Positions 1 to 8,261 of a stretch of 64,000 bases of DNA are shown here, one piece after another. A program made the position numbers and the translations under genes. Where the stretch lies: NCBI RefSeq assembly GCF_007970665.1, contig NZ_CP042430.1:620001-684000 (forward strand). Direction: 5' to 3'. Source of the DNA: Baekduia soli. Lineage in GTDB: Bacteria > Actinomycetota > Thermoleophilia > Solirubrobacterales > Solirubrobacteraceae. Position 1 is the first letter of the stretch. Every line of letters starts with the position of its first letter. Under the pieces are notes generated by a model, which ran no database searches, was not told the origin of the DNA, and saw only the letters and a program-made list of their open reading frames with translations.

Positions 1-1337
1 AGCCGATCCCCGCCGAGCTGCTCGGCGACGCCGGCGAGGGCGACTCGCGCGAGGAGCACCTCGCCGAGATGCGGCGCGTCCTGCACGTCGCGATGACGCG
101 CGCCCGGGAGGGCCTGGTCCTCGCCTACGCCGTGGCCTCCGAGCGCGGCTCGCCGCAGCATCCCTCGCCGTTCGCCGAGGAGGCCCGGGCCGCCCTGGGC
201 GCCGAGTGGGAGGACGTCGAGGAGCAGCTCTTCGGACCCGACGAGGCGCTGCACGCCACGATCGGCCAGCTGCGCGACGAGCTGCTGGCCGACGTCCAGC
301 AGATCGGCACGCGCCTGGGCGAGCTGCGCCTGGACACCGACCTCGACGTGGCCCACGGCGTCACGCGCTACCTCGAGCTGCTCAAGCTCTCGGCGCTGCT
401 GGCGCGCCCCACCGGCCAGCCCGTCGCCGACGCGCTGCCCGGCATCAACGCCGCGATCCTGCAGGCCGCGACCGGCCAGCAGCGCGAGATCCTGCAGACC
501 TCGTCGCTGGACGAGGTGCTCCTCGGGGCCGAGCGCGACGCGGGCGTGCGCGCCGCCGCGACCGCCGCGCGCCACGAGCCCTCGCTCGCGCCGTTCCTGC
601 CGCGCCGCGGCGACGGGCTGGCGCTGTCGGCCTCCGACATCGAGACCTACCGCACCTGTCCGTTGAAGTACAAGTTCGCCCGCGTGTTCCGGGTGCCGCA
701 GGAGCCGACGATCAACCAGCGCTTCGGCATCGTCGTCCACCAGGTGCTCGAGCGCTACCACCAGGGCTCCGACCCCCATCAGCCGCGGTCGATCGACGAG
801 CTGCTGGGCCTGCTGGAGGCGGGCTGGCGGCGCAGCGGCTTCGGTGCCACCGACGAGGAGCGCCAGCTGCGCGGCAAGGCCGAGACCGCGCTGCGCCGCT
901 ACCACCAGCGCTTCCAGGCCGAGGACGCCGAGCCCATGTGGTTCGAGAAGTCCTTCACCTTCAAGATCGGCCCACACGTGCTGCGCGGCCGCGTCGACCG
1001 CGTCGACCGGCTGCCCGACGGCCGCTACGAGCTCATCGACTACAAGACGGGGCGCCCGCGGACGGCGGCCCAGCTGCGCGACGACGTGCAGCTGGCGCTC
1101 TACGCCGTGGCCGCGACGCAGGCCTGGGGCCTGGAGGCCTCCCGCCAGTCCTACCTGTACGTGTTGGACGACCGGAAGGTCCCGCTGCCCGACGACGGCG
1201 GTGACGCCGAGTGGATCTCGGAGACCGTGCTGGAGGTCGGCGACGGCATCCTCGGGCAGGGCTTCGAGCCCACGCCCTCCTATGCGGCCTGCTCGATCTG
1301 CGACTACCGCATCGCCTGTCCGGCCTCCGAGCGCTGA
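1..1337 (+). CDS. UvrD/PcrA-type helicase with C-terminal RecB-like nuclease, 5' partial
   Basis: The reading frame is open from base 3, so the gene starts left of the window. The first visible residues contain helicase motif VI (VAMTRARE, near base 93), which in superfamily 1 helicases binds ATP across the domain interface. After a helical linker comes a PD-(D/E)XK nuclease domain: a first cysteine in TYRTCPLKYKF (near base 650), the catalytic IDYKTG (near base 1037), and a final C-x2-C-x5-C (bases 1291-1320). One distant Cys plus three clustered ones matches the Fe-S staple of AddB, AdnB and Cas4 nucleases. The likely role is processing of double-strand breaks for recombination. Whether it acts as an AdnB-like subunit cannot be told because the motor part is outside the window. 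Confidence 0.88.
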   Translation, partial: PIPAELLGDAGEGDSREEHLAEMRRVLHVAMTRAREGLVLAYAVASERGSPQHPSPFAEEARAALGAEWEDVEEQLFGPDEALHATIGQLRDELLADVQQIGTRLGELRLDTDLDVAHGVTRYLELLKLSALLARPTGQPVADALPGINAAILQAATGQQREILQTSSLDEVLLGAERDAGVRAAATAARHEPSLAPFLPRRGDGLALSASDIETYRTCPLKYKFARVFRVPQEPTINQRFGIVVHQVLERYHQGSDPHQPRSIDELLGLLEAGWRRSGFGATDEERQLRGKAETALRRYHQRFQAEDAEPMWFEKSFTFKIGPHVLRGRVDRVDRLPDGRYELIDYKTGRPRTAAQLRDDVQLALYAVAATQAWGLEASRQSYLYVLDDRKVPLPDDGGDAEWISETVLEVGDGILGQGFEPTPSYAACSICDYRIACPASER

Positions 1338-1347
1338 GCGTCCCGGC

Positions 1348-2361
1348 TCAGCCCAGGAAGCCGAGCAGCAGGCCGAGCACCAGGAACGCGAAGAGCACGA
1401 GCGCGCCGACGGCGAACCACGGGCTCAGCGACGGACCCTTGGCGTGGTGGCGCGGCGGGTCGGGCACCGCGGCGTCGGCCAGCCCTCCGGCCGCCCGCGC
1501 GACCGGCTCGAGGCGCAGGCGCTGCGTGGCGTCGTCGGCCGGCGCGGCCGTCGTCGGCTCGTCGCCGGCGGGCGCGGCCAGCGCGTCGAGGGCCAGGGTG
1601 GGCTCGGGGTCGCCGGCGGGCGGCGCGGCCGCGCGCAGCTCGGCGATCGTCTCCTGGGAGCGGCGGCGCTCCTCGGCCAGCTCGGCGCGCAGGACCTCGA
1701 CGCCCTCGGCCTCGGTGCGCGCGCGGTCCTCGGCGGCCTGCGCGCGGTCCAGCGCCTCGCGCGTGCGCGCCGCCTCGGCCTCCAGGCGCGCCTGGACCTC
1801 GGCGACCCGCGCGTCGCCCGCCGCCTCGGCCTCCTGGCGCCGGGCCTCGGCCGCACGGGCGGCCTCCCCGGCCTGCTCGGCGGCCGCCGTGCGCTCGGCC
1901 TCCCGCGCCTGGTCGACGGCGGCGTCGAGCCCCGCGCGCGCGGCCTCGGCGTCGGCACGCGCCGCCGCGGCCTCGTCCTCGAGCTCCTCGATGCGGCGGC
2001 GCAGCCGGTTGGCCTCGCGCGCGATCGCCGCCGCGCGGTCGCCGCCCTCGACGACGTCGGGGAGGGGCAGGTCGAGCAGCGTGCCACGCACCCCGAGCGC
2101 GAAGCGCCCGTCCCGCAGCGCGGTGACCGGGACGGCGTAGGAGCTGTGCCAGCGCCCGTCCTGCTCGGCCGCGCGGACGGGCGCGAGCTCCAGCCGGGGC
2201 GCGTCGTCGTGCTCGACGACGAGCACCGGCCGGCGGGTGAAGCGCCCCGCCGGCGCCGCGAAGCGCCCGTCGAGCTCCACGACGGCGAGGTCGGCGCTCA
2301 CGGGCGCCGCGGTGAAGCGCAGCAGCTCGAAGGCCGCGCGGTGGCGCACCTCCGGCGTCAT
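1348..2361 (-). CDS. Coiled-coil protein with C-terminal membrane anchor
   Basis: A 337-residue protein in three parts. Residues 1-105 form a beta-rich domain with no family I recognise. Residues about 110-235 are a long Ala/Glu/Arg heptad region expected to be a coiled coil. After a Pro/Ala-rich linker, residues about 315-337 form one hydrophobic segment next to the C-terminus, so the protein is probably tail-anchored with its bulk in the cytoplasm. The ATG overlaps the stop of the upstream membrane-protein gene (ATGA), so the two are translationally coupled and probably act together. The 3' end converges on the helicase gene. Function unknown. Confidence 0.8.
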   Translation of the reverse strand: MTPEVRHRAAFELLRFTAAPVSADLAVVELDGRFAAPAGRFTRRPVLVVEHDDAPRLELAPVRAAEQDGRWHSSYAVPVTALRDGRFALGVRGTLLDLPLPDVVEGGDRAAAIAREANRLRRRIEELEDEAAAARADAEAARAGLDAAVDQAREAERTAAAEQAGEAARAAEARRQEAEAAGDARVAEVQARLEAEAARTREALDRAQAAEDRARTEAEGVEVLRAELAEERRRSQETIAELRAAAPPAGDPEPTLALDALAAPAGDEPTTAAPADDATQRLRLEPVARAAGGLADAAVPDPPRHHAKGPSLSPWFAVGALVLFAFLVLGLLLGFLG

Positions 2362-2993
2362 GGGCGCTCGGCGTCGGGGGCCGGGTCCTCCAGCGCGGCG
2401 AGCGGCTGGGTGCGCTGCGGGTCCTCGGCCGCCGGCTCGGGCGCGGGCGCGGGCTCCGGCGCCGCGGCGCCGCGGGGCAGGAAGCGCCCCCGCCGCGGGA
2501 CGTCGGGTACGAGCGCGTCGGCGGGGTCGACGGCGACGTCGGGGCCCGCCCCCGGATCCGGCCCGCCGGCGTCGCGCCGGTCGACGGCCGGCACCCGGCG
2601 GCGCGGGTCCTCCGGGCGCACCTGCACGGTGATGGAGATCGTCGCCAGTGAGAGGACGGCGCCGCAGGCCATGACCAACCCGGCGCCGAGCGCGAGCCAG
2701 GCGCCCGTGGCCGGGTCGCCGTCGCCCGCCGCGGGCGGCGCGTCGACGAGCTGGACGAGCACGATCACGATCGCGGCGCCCGGCACGCCCCAGGCCGCCC
2801 AGCGCGGAGCGGCGTCCGGGCGCAGCGCCACGGCCACCCCGGCGGCGGCGAGGCCGGCGAGCACGAGGTCGAGGGTCTCGAAGACCTGCCACCCCGTGGG
2901 GCCGGTGTCATACCACCTCAGGAACAGCGAGATGAAGAGCAGCGCGGCGCCGGCGACGAGCACGGCGCGACCCAGGTCGATCCGTCGAGGCAT
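2358..2993 (-). CDS. Four-helix integral membrane protein of unknown function
   Basis: A 211-residue protein with four predicted transmembrane segments at about residues 8-26, 42-59, 66-85 and 98-122. A hydrophilic Pro/Ala/Glu-rich C-terminal tail of roughly 85 residues follows and is probably cytoplasmic. No catalytic motif is visible. It lies 46 bases downstream of metB on the same strand and overlaps the coiled-coil gene by four bases, so all four genes from cbs onward may be co-transcribed. Nothing ties it mechanistically to sulfur metabolism; the linkage may only be positional. Confidence 0.78.
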   Translation of the reverse strand: MPRRIDLGRAVLVAGAALLFISLFLRWYDTGPTGWQVFETLDLVLAGLAAAGVAVALRPDAAPRWAAWGVPGAAIVIVLVQLVDAPPAAGDGDPATGAWLALGAGLVMACGAVLSLATISITVQVRPEDPRRRVPAVDRRDAGGPDPGAGPDVAVDPADALVPDVPRRGRFLPRGAAAPEPAPAPEPAAEDPQRTQPLAALEDPAPDAERP

Positions 2994-3039
2994 GCGACCA
3001 TCATCCCCTCCGGTGCGGCCGGAGACACCCGGTCGGCGC

Positions 3040-4146
3040 TCAGGGGGCGCCGGCGATGGCCGCGCGGAGGTCCTCCACGAGGTCCTCCGGGGCCTCGACG
3101 CCGCAGCTCAGCCGGACGAGGTCGGCCGGCACGGCGGCGGCCGAGCCCTCGACGGACTGGTGCGTCATGGCCTGCGGGACCTCGATGAGCGACTCGACGC
3201 CACCCAGCGACTCGGCCAGCGTGAACAGCCGCGCGCGCCCGGCGATGCCGATCGCGTCGGGGTGGCGGAAGCTGACCATGCCGCTGAACCCGGGCCAGCG
3301 GACGTCGCTGACGCCCGGCGCGCCGCGCAGGAAGCCGACGACCGCCTCGGCGGCGGCCGCGTGGGCGGCCATCCGCAGGTGCAGGGTGCGCAGGCCGCGG
3401 TGCACGAGGAAGCAGTCGAACGGGCCGGGGACGGCGCCGATCGCGTTCTGGACGAAGCGCACCTGCTCGTGCACCGCCGGGTCGCGCACGACGACGGCGC
3501 CGCCGACGGTGTCCGAGTGCCCGCCGAGGTACTTCGTCACCGAGTGCACGGCCGCGTCGGCCCCGAGCTCCAGCGGGCGCTGGTTGACCGGCGTGGCGAA
3601 CGTGTTGTCGACCGCGACGAACGCGCCCCGCGCCCGCTCCACGATCTCCGGGATGTCGACGACGTTGAGCATGGGGTTGGTCGGCGTCTCCACCCACACC
3701 ACGCGCGTGGTCTCGGTGACCGCGGCGGCGACCGCGTCGAGGTCGGTCTGGTCGACCAGGGTGTAGGTCAGCCCGAACCGCGTGAGCACCTTGTCCATCA
3801 GGCGGTAGGTGCCCCCGTAGAGGTCGGCGGGCATCACGACGTGGTCGCCGGCCGAGCACACGGCGGTGATCAGCGCGTGGATGGCGGCCATGCCCGAGGA
3901 GAACGCCGAGCCCAGGCCGCCCTCCAGCACGCCGAGCGCGAGCTCCAGCGCCGAGCGCGTCGGGTTGGCGCTGCGGGCGTAGTCGTAGTCCTCGACGAAC
4001 TCGCCCACCGCGCGCTGCGCGAACGTCGAGGTCTGGTGGATGGCCGGGATGACCGAGCCGTAGGTCGGGTCGGGCGTCAGGCCGGCGTGCACCGCGCGGG
4101 TGCCGAACCGCCAGGCATCGTCCCCCCCGCCGTCGGAGCCGCTCAC
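3040..4146 (-). CDS. metB: Cystathionine gamma-synthase/gamma-lyase family enzyme
   Basis: A 368-residue PLP enzyme of the Cys/Met metabolism family. The PLP-binding lysine is K205 in HSVTKYLGGHSD; YARSANPTR (near residues 56-64) and VETPTNPML are further family signatures. The start is GTG at 4146, overlapping the cbs stop (GTGA), and gives the usual family length. Family members either make cystathionine from an activated homoserine or cleave it to cysteine. Sequence alone does not separate them, but coupling to cystathionine beta-synthase favours the gamma-lyase role in reverse transsulfuration (homocysteine to cysteine). Confidence 0.93.
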   Translation of the reverse strand: MSGSDGGGDDAWRFGTRAVHAGLTPDPTYGSVIPAIHQTSTFAQRAVGEFVEDYDYARSANPTRSALELALGVLEGGLGSAFSSGMAAIHALITAVCSAGDHVVMPADLYGGTYRLMDKVLTRFGLTYTLVDQTDLDAVAAAVTETTRVVWVETPTNPMLNVVDIPEIVERARGAFVAVDNTFATPVNQRPLELGADAAVHSVTKYLGGHSDTVGGAVVVRDPAVHEQVRFVQNAIGAVPGPFDCFLVHRGLRTLHLRMAAHAAAAEAVVGFLRGAPGVSDVRWPGFSGMVSFRHPDAIGIAGRARLFTLAESLGGVESLIEVPQAMTHQSVEGSAAAVPADLVRLSCGVEAPEDLVEDLRAAIAGAP

Positions 4147-5540
4147 CGGGCCAGCGCCTCGAGCAGGTCGGCGCGCGTGACGACGCCGGCCGGGCGTCCG
4201 CCGGCCATGACGAGCAGCGCCTGGCGGTCGCCGGCCAGCAGCGCGACGGCCTCGCGGACGGGGTCCTCGGCCGAGACCGCGTGCAGCGGTGGCTCCATGA
4301 CGGCGGTGATGTCGGCCGCCAGCAGCGCGGGCTCGTCGACGGCGCGGGCCAGCAGGCCGCGCTCGCCGACCGACCCGATGACCGTCCCGGGGTCGTGGGC
4401 CGAGACGACGGGCAGCTGGGACACGCCGTGCTCGTGCAGCAGCGCGACGGCGTCGCTGACCTGCTGGTGGGCGGCGACGGTGACGAGCTTGGGCACGCCG
4501 CCCAGGCCCTCCTTGCGGGCCAGCACGTCGCCGACGGCCAGGTCGCCGGCGCGCTCGAGGAACCCGTACTGGGTCATCCACGCGTCGTTGAAGATCTTGC
4601 TCAGGTACGACCGGCCGCCGTCGGGCAGGACCACGGCGACCATCGCGTCCGGATCGTCGATGCCCTTGGCCACCTCGAGCGCGGCGACCAGCGCGGTGCC
4701 GCACGAGCCGCCGGCCAGGATGCCCTCCTCCATCGCCAGGCGGCGCGTCATGAGGAACGAGTCCTTGTCGGTGACGGCGACCCAGCGGTCGACGATGTCG
4801 CGGTCGAACGTCTCGGGCCAGAAGTCCTCGCCCACGCCCTCGACGAGGTAGCCCTTGACCCCGTCGTCGGAGGCGGCGCTGTAGATCGAGCCGACGGGGT
4901 CGGCGCCGATGACCTGGATGTCCGGGTTGCGCTCCTTGAGGTAGCGGCCGATCCCGGTGATGGTGCCGCCCGTGCCCACCCCCGCGACGAGGTGGGTGAT
5001 GCGCCCGCCGGACTGCTCCCACAGCTCGGGGCCCGTGCTGCGGTAGTGGGCCTCCGGGTTGTGCTGGTTGAAGTACTGGTTGGGCTTGAACGCGCCGGGG
5101 ATCTCGGCGGCCAGGCGGTCGGAGACCGAGTAGTAGGACTCGGGCGAGGACGGCTCCACGTTGGTGGGGCACACGACGACCTCGGCGCCGTAGGCGCGCA
5201 GGAGGTCGATCTTCTCCTTGGACATCTTGTCGGGCATGACCGCGATGACGCGGTAGCCCTTCAGCCGCGCGGCCATGGCCAGGCCGGTGCCGGTGTTGCC
5301 CGAGGTCGGCTCGACGATCGTGCCGCCGGGGCGCAGCAGCCCGTCCTGCTCGGCGGCCTCGATCATCGCGATCGCCGCGCGGTCCTTGATCGACCCGCCG
5401 GGGTTCAGCGCCTCGACCTTGGCCACCAGCTGCGGCGTGAGGCCCGCGCCCAGGCGCGAGAGGCGGACGAGGGGCGTGCCGCCGATCGCCTCGAGGATCG
5501 AGTCGCGGATGTCGGGGCGCGTCTCGAGTGCCGGTTCCAT
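4143..5540 (-). CDS. cbs: Cystathionine beta-synthase with CBS pair
   Basis: A 465-residue fold-type II PLP enzyme. The PLP lysine is K52 in PGGSIKDRAA; the substrate loop EPTSGNTG and the phosphate-binding GTGGT follow. Residues about 340-465 form two CBS repeats, which in this family regulate or stabilise the enzyme. It condenses serine and homocysteine to cystathionine. The ATG at 5540 was chosen because the protein begins shortly before the conserved IGGTPLVRL; an upstream extension in the same frame would run through the divergent regulator gene. It is the first gene of the operon with metB and is divergent from an Lrp-type gene, with operator-like dyads between. Confidence 0.94.
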   Translation of the reverse strand: MEPALETRPDIRDSILEAIGGTPLVRLSRLGAGLTPQLVAKVEALNPGGSIKDRAAIAMIEAAEQDGLLRPGGTIVEPTSGNTGTGLAMAARLKGYRVIAVMPDKMSKEKIDLLRAYGAEVVVCPTNVEPSSPESYYSVSDRLAAEIPGAFKPNQYFNQHNPEAHYRSTGPELWEQSGGRITHLVAGVGTGGTITGIGRYLKERNPDIQVIGADPVGSIYSAASDDGVKGYLVEGVGEDFWPETFDRDIVDRWVAVTDKDSFLMTRRLAMEEGILAGGSCGTALVAALEVAKGIDDPDAMVAVVLPDGGRSYLSKIFNDAWMTQYGFLERAGDLAVGDVLARKEGLGGVPKLVTVAAHQQVSDAVALLHEHGVSQLPVVSAHDPGTVIGSVGERGLLARAVDEPALLAADITAVMEPPLHAVSAEDPVREAVALLAGDRQALLVMAGGRPAGVVTRADLLEALAR

Positions 5541-5579
5541 GGGCCTAGTGAAGCACTCATGCGGCCTGACCGCCAGACC

Positions 5580-5596
5580 ACCGAAGATCCTTCGGT
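5580..5596. promoter_or_regulatory. Operator-like perfect dyad, probable Lrp-type site 1
   Basis: A perfect 7-base inverted repeat with a 3-base spacer (ACCGAAG ATC CTTCGGT) lies between the divergent cbs and Lrp-type genes, 40 bases upstream of the cbs ATG. Its size fits Lrp/AsnC half-site architecture. Binding by the adjacent regulator is inferred from position. Confidence 0.55.
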
Positions 5597-5612
5597 GCTC
5601 ACCGTGCAATCT

Positions 5613-5627
5613 CGCAGATACTTCGTA
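5613..5627. promoter_or_regulatory. Imperfect second copy of the operator dyad
   Basis: CGCAGATACTTCGTA matches the first dyad (CGAAGATCCTTCGGT, 5582-5596) at 11 of 15 positions in the same register. The copies are exactly 31 bases apart, about three helical turns, as expected for cooperative binding on one DNA face. It sits just upstream of the regulator start. Confidence 0.5.
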
Positions 5628-5649
5628 GCCGTGTGGAAGAATGGAGGTC

Positions 5650-6138
5650 ATGCCGAACGACCTGCAGCTCGACGACGTCGACCGCACGATCCTCGAGGCG
5701 CTGAGCGAGAACGCCCGCATCCCGAACAACCGCCTGGCCGAGCGGGCGGGCGTCGCGCCGTCGACGGCGCTGCAGCGGGTGCGGGCGCTGCGGGCGGCGG
5801 GCGTGCTGCGCGGCTTCCACGCCGAGGTCGACCTCGCCGCGCTCGGGCGCCCGCTGCAGGCGATGGTCGCGGTGCGGCTGGCCGTCCACCACCGCGAGCA
5901 GATCGACACGTTCACCGACCGCGTGCGCGGGCTGCCCGGCGTGCTGTCGGTCTTCCACCTCGCCGGCGCGACGGACTACCTCGTCTGGCTGGCGGCCGCC
6001 GACGCCCAGGACCTGCGCGAGTTCGTCGTCGGCCACCTCGCGACGGACCCGGCGGTGGCCCACGCCGAGACGTCGCTGATCTACGAGCACCGCCGCGGGC
6101 CCGGGATCTGGGGCGCCGCGGAGCCGGGCGCGGCCTGA
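5650..6138 (+). CDS. Lrp/AsnC family transcriptional regulator
   Basis: A 162-residue protein with an N-terminal helix-turn-helix (LDDVDRTILEALSENARIPNN, then LAERAGVAPSTALQRVRAL) and a C-terminal RAM ligand-binding domain (residues about 65-150). The ATG at 5650 is preferred because the family normally begins a few residues before the LDDVDRTIL helix; an in-frame ATG at 5641 would add three residues. It is divergent from cbs-metB, and the gap holds two operator-like dyads. It is therefore the likely amino-acid-responsive regulator of the transsulfuration operon and of itself. The effector is not predictable. Confidence 0.92.
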   Translation: MPNDLQLDDVDRTILEALSENARIPNNRLAERAGVAPSTALQRVRALRAAGVLRGFHAEVDLAALGRPLQAMVAVRLAVHHREQIDTFTDRVRGLPGVLSVFHLAGATDYLVWLAAADAQDLREFVVGHLATDPAVAHAETSLIYEHRRGPGIWGAAEPGAA

Positions 6139-6277
6139 GCCGGCCGCGCTGGAGCGCATCGAGGTCCGCAAGCCGGCCGAGGAGCTCCAGACCGCCGCCG
6201 CGTCGACCAACGACCTCGTCGCCGGCATGCAGGCCCAGGGTCCGTCTGCGGGTGTCGGCCCCCGGGGCCGGCGTTCG

Positions 6278-7168
6278 TCAGCGGCCGGCCACGTCGGGGC
6301 CCTCGGGGCCTCGCTGGCGCAGGAAGCGCTGGAACTCACGGGCGATGACGTCGCCGGAGGGCAGGTCGGTCGGGTCGGCGTCCTCCTCCTCCTCGGCGGC
6401 GGCCTTCTCCAGGCGCTCGACGAAGGCCTGGACGTCGGGGTCGGACTGGACCGCCAGCGACACCTGGCGCTCGTAGTCGCCCGCGGCGAGCTCGAGCTCC
6501 TCGGCGTCGACCGTCACGCCGACGAGCGACTCGAGCTTGCGCACGAGCGCGAGCGCCGCCTTGGGGTTCGGCGCCGCGGCGACGTAGTGCGGGACGCTGG
6601 CCCACAAGGAGGCCGACGGCACGCCGGCCTCCTGGCAGGCCGCGTGCAGGACGCCGACGATCCCCGTCGGGCCCTCGTAGCTCGTCGGGGCCAGCCCGAG
6701 GCGCTCGACGAGCGTGGCGTCGCTCGAGAGCCCGGTGATGCCCACGGGCCGCGAGTGCGGCACGTCGGCCAGCAGGGCGCCGAGCGTGACGACCATCTGC
6801 GTGCCCAGGGCCTCGGCGAGGTCGACGATGAGCTTGGTGAACGTGCGCCAGCGGAAGCTCGGCTCGGGCCCCGAGAGCAGGACGAGGTCTCGGGGGGCGC
6901 GCGGCACGCGCGCCTCGTAGATCTCCACGGACGGCCACTGCAGCTCGCGGGTCAGCCCGTCGACGAGCTGGACCCGGGGGCGGCTGGCCTGGAAGTCGAA
7001 GAACTCCTCGGGGTCGATCTGCGCGAAGCGCGAGGCCCCCAGCGATGCGCCGAAGAACCGGAGCGCGGCGGATGCGGCGTCGCCCGCGTCGTTCCAGCCC
7101 GTGAAGGCGCAGACGAGGGCGGGGGCGCGCAAGCCGTCGGGCCGGCTCTCCCAGATGAGCGGCTGCAT
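6278..7168 (-). CDS. PAC2 family protein
   Basis: A 296-residue PAC2-fold protein (proteasome assembly chaperone 2-like). The family start is clear in PLIWESRPDGLRAPALVCAF and the GWNDAGDAAS motif near residues 22-31. The C-terminal third is helical and ends in an acidic stretch (AAAEEEEDADPTD) and a short basic tail. Actinobacterial PAC2 proteins are common, but their role is not firmly established; a link to proteasome assembly is suggested only by homology to the eukaryotic chaperone. It is divergent from the OB-HD gene with a 45-base gap. Confidence 0.85.
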   Translation of the reverse strand: MQPLIWESRPDGLRAPALVCAFTGWNDAGDAASAALRFFGASLGASRFAQIDPEEFFDFQASRPRVQLVDGLTRELQWPSVEIYEARVPRAPRDLVLLSGPEPSFRWRTFTKLIVDLAEALGTQMVVTLGALLADVPHSRPVGITGLSSDATLVERLGLAPTSYEGPTGIVGVLHAACQEAGVPSASLWASVPHYVAAAPNPKAALALVRKLESLVGVTVDAEELELAAGDYERQVSLAVQSDPDVQAFVERLEKAAAEEEEDADPTDLPSGDVIAREFQRFLRQRGPEGPDVAGR

Positions 7169-7213
7169 CACGAGGACGGTAGCGCCATCCGGGCCGCGCT
7201 CCATCATGGGGCC

Positions 7214-8134
7214 GTGGCCGCCGCCCCGGACACCACAGCGCCGACCGCGCCCGCCATCGCCACGCTCCGCGCCGGCGACGAGCTGCGCGGGGTCTACGCC
7301 TGCACCCGCAAGGAGCGCCTGATGTCGCGCGCCGGGACGCCCTACCTGGCGCTCGAGCTGCGCGATCGCAGCGCCGCGATCCCCGGGCGCGTCTTCCGCG
7401 ACGCCGACGTCGCCGCCGGCCGCTTCGAGCGGGGCGACCTCGTCACGGTCGCCGGCCGCGTGGAGCGCTTCCGCGACGAGCTGCAGCTCGACGTCACCGC
7501 GATCGCCCGCGCGCAGGCCGGAGAGGCCGACCCGGCCGCGTTCCTGCCGGTGGCCTACCGCGACCTCGACGAGCTCGACGGCTTCCTCGAGCACCTCGCC
7601 GGCGAGGTCCACGACCCCGGGTTCGCCGGCCTGCTGGCGGCCCTGCTCGGCGACGCCGGCCTGCGGGCCGCGTGGCGCCGCGCGCCGTGCACGCGCGGCG
7701 GCCACCACGCCTACCTCGGCGGCCTGCTCGAGCACACCGTCGCGGTGGGGACCCTGGCGCTCGAGGCCGCCCAGCTGCACCCGCGGCTGAACTCCGACCT
7801 GCTGATCACCGCCGCGCTGGTCCACGACCTGGGCAAGACCGAGGAGTTCACCTACGCCGCCGAGATCGGGCTCAGCGATGCCGGGCGCCTGCTCGGGCAC
7901 GTCGAGCTGGGCCTGCGCCTGCTCGACGCGCGCGCCGGCCGCGTCGCCGGCCTGGACGACGAGCGGCGCCTCGCGCTCGCGCACTGCGTGCTGACCCACC
8001 ACGGGCCCGACGCGACGGGCCGCGGTGGCGCGGGGCGCTTCGGCTCCCCCGAGGCGCTGACGCTCTACCGGCTCAACGCGCTGGACGCCTCGGTCAAGGG
8101 CGCGCTGGAGCACGGGCTCGGCCTCGACGGCTGA
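7214..8134 (+). CDS. OB-fold and HD-domain protein, YhaM-like 3'-5' exonuclease
   Basis: A 306-residue protein. Residues about 12-100 form an OB-fold (GDELRGVYACTRKERLMSR onward) and residues about 150-300 an HD domain: GGLLEHTVAV, then LVHDLGKTEEF with the metal-binding His-Asp near residues 203-204, and later LTHHG. This arrangement matches the YhaM family of Mn-dependent 3'-5' exoribonucleases. GTG at 7214 was chosen because it gives a short leader before the OB-fold; the frame stays open upstream only by chance, across the divergent PAC2 gene. Confidence 0.85.
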   Translation: MAAAPDTTAPTAPAIATLRAGDELRGVYACTRKERLMSRAGTPYLALELRDRSAAIPGRVFRDADVAAGRFERGDLVTVAGRVERFRDELQLDVTAIARAQAGEADPAAFLPVAYRDLDELDGFLEHLAGEVHDPGFAGLLAALLGDAGLRAAWRRAPCTRGGHHAYLGGLLEHTVAVGTLALEAAQLHPRLNSDLLITAALVHDLGKTEEFTYAAEIGLSDAGRLLGHVELGLRLLDARAGRVAGLDDERRLALAHCVLTHHGPDATGRGGAGRFGSPEALTLYRLNALDASVKGALEHGLGLDG

Positions 8135-8178
8135 GGCCGACGACGACGTAGGACATCAACAACGCTCGCCTGCCCGCC

Positions 8179-8193
8179 CTCGCCGGCGGCGAG
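8179..8193. terminator. GC hairpin after the OB-HD gene
   Basis: CTCGCC GGC GGCGAG forms a 6-bp GC stem with a 3-base loop, 45 bases after the OB-HD stop. No T-run follows, as is common in high-GC actinobacterial terminators. It could also belong to the otsB 5' region. Confidence 0.35.
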
Positions 8194-8194
8194 C

Positions 8195-8210
8195 CGCAAC
8201 GTCCGTTGCG
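8195..8210. promoter_or_regulatory. Perfect 16-bp dyad upstream of otsB
   Basis: CGCAACG TC CGTTGCG is a perfect 7-base inverted repeat with a 2-base spacer, 51 bases before the otsB start. The spacer is too short for a good RNA loop, so a protein-binding operator is more likely. The binding protein is unknown. Confidence 0.4.
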
Positions 8211-8261
8211 CCCGCCCGGCCACCGCCGGGTCCCGGCTCGGCATGCTGCGATGATAGGACC

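Noticed and set aside
844-4851. Very long plus-strand open frame of 1335 codons
   Set aside because: It crosses the 3' part of the helicase and runs antisense to the membrane-protein genes and metB; composition is Arg/Ala/Pro/Ser only and no domain is seen. It is a product of GC-rich third positions.
6139-6277. Short protein-like stretch after the Lrp-type gene (ERIEVRKPAEELQTAAAS)
   Set aside because: No start, no ribosome site, and the frame continues antisense to the PAC2 gene; evidence is too weak to call a remnant.
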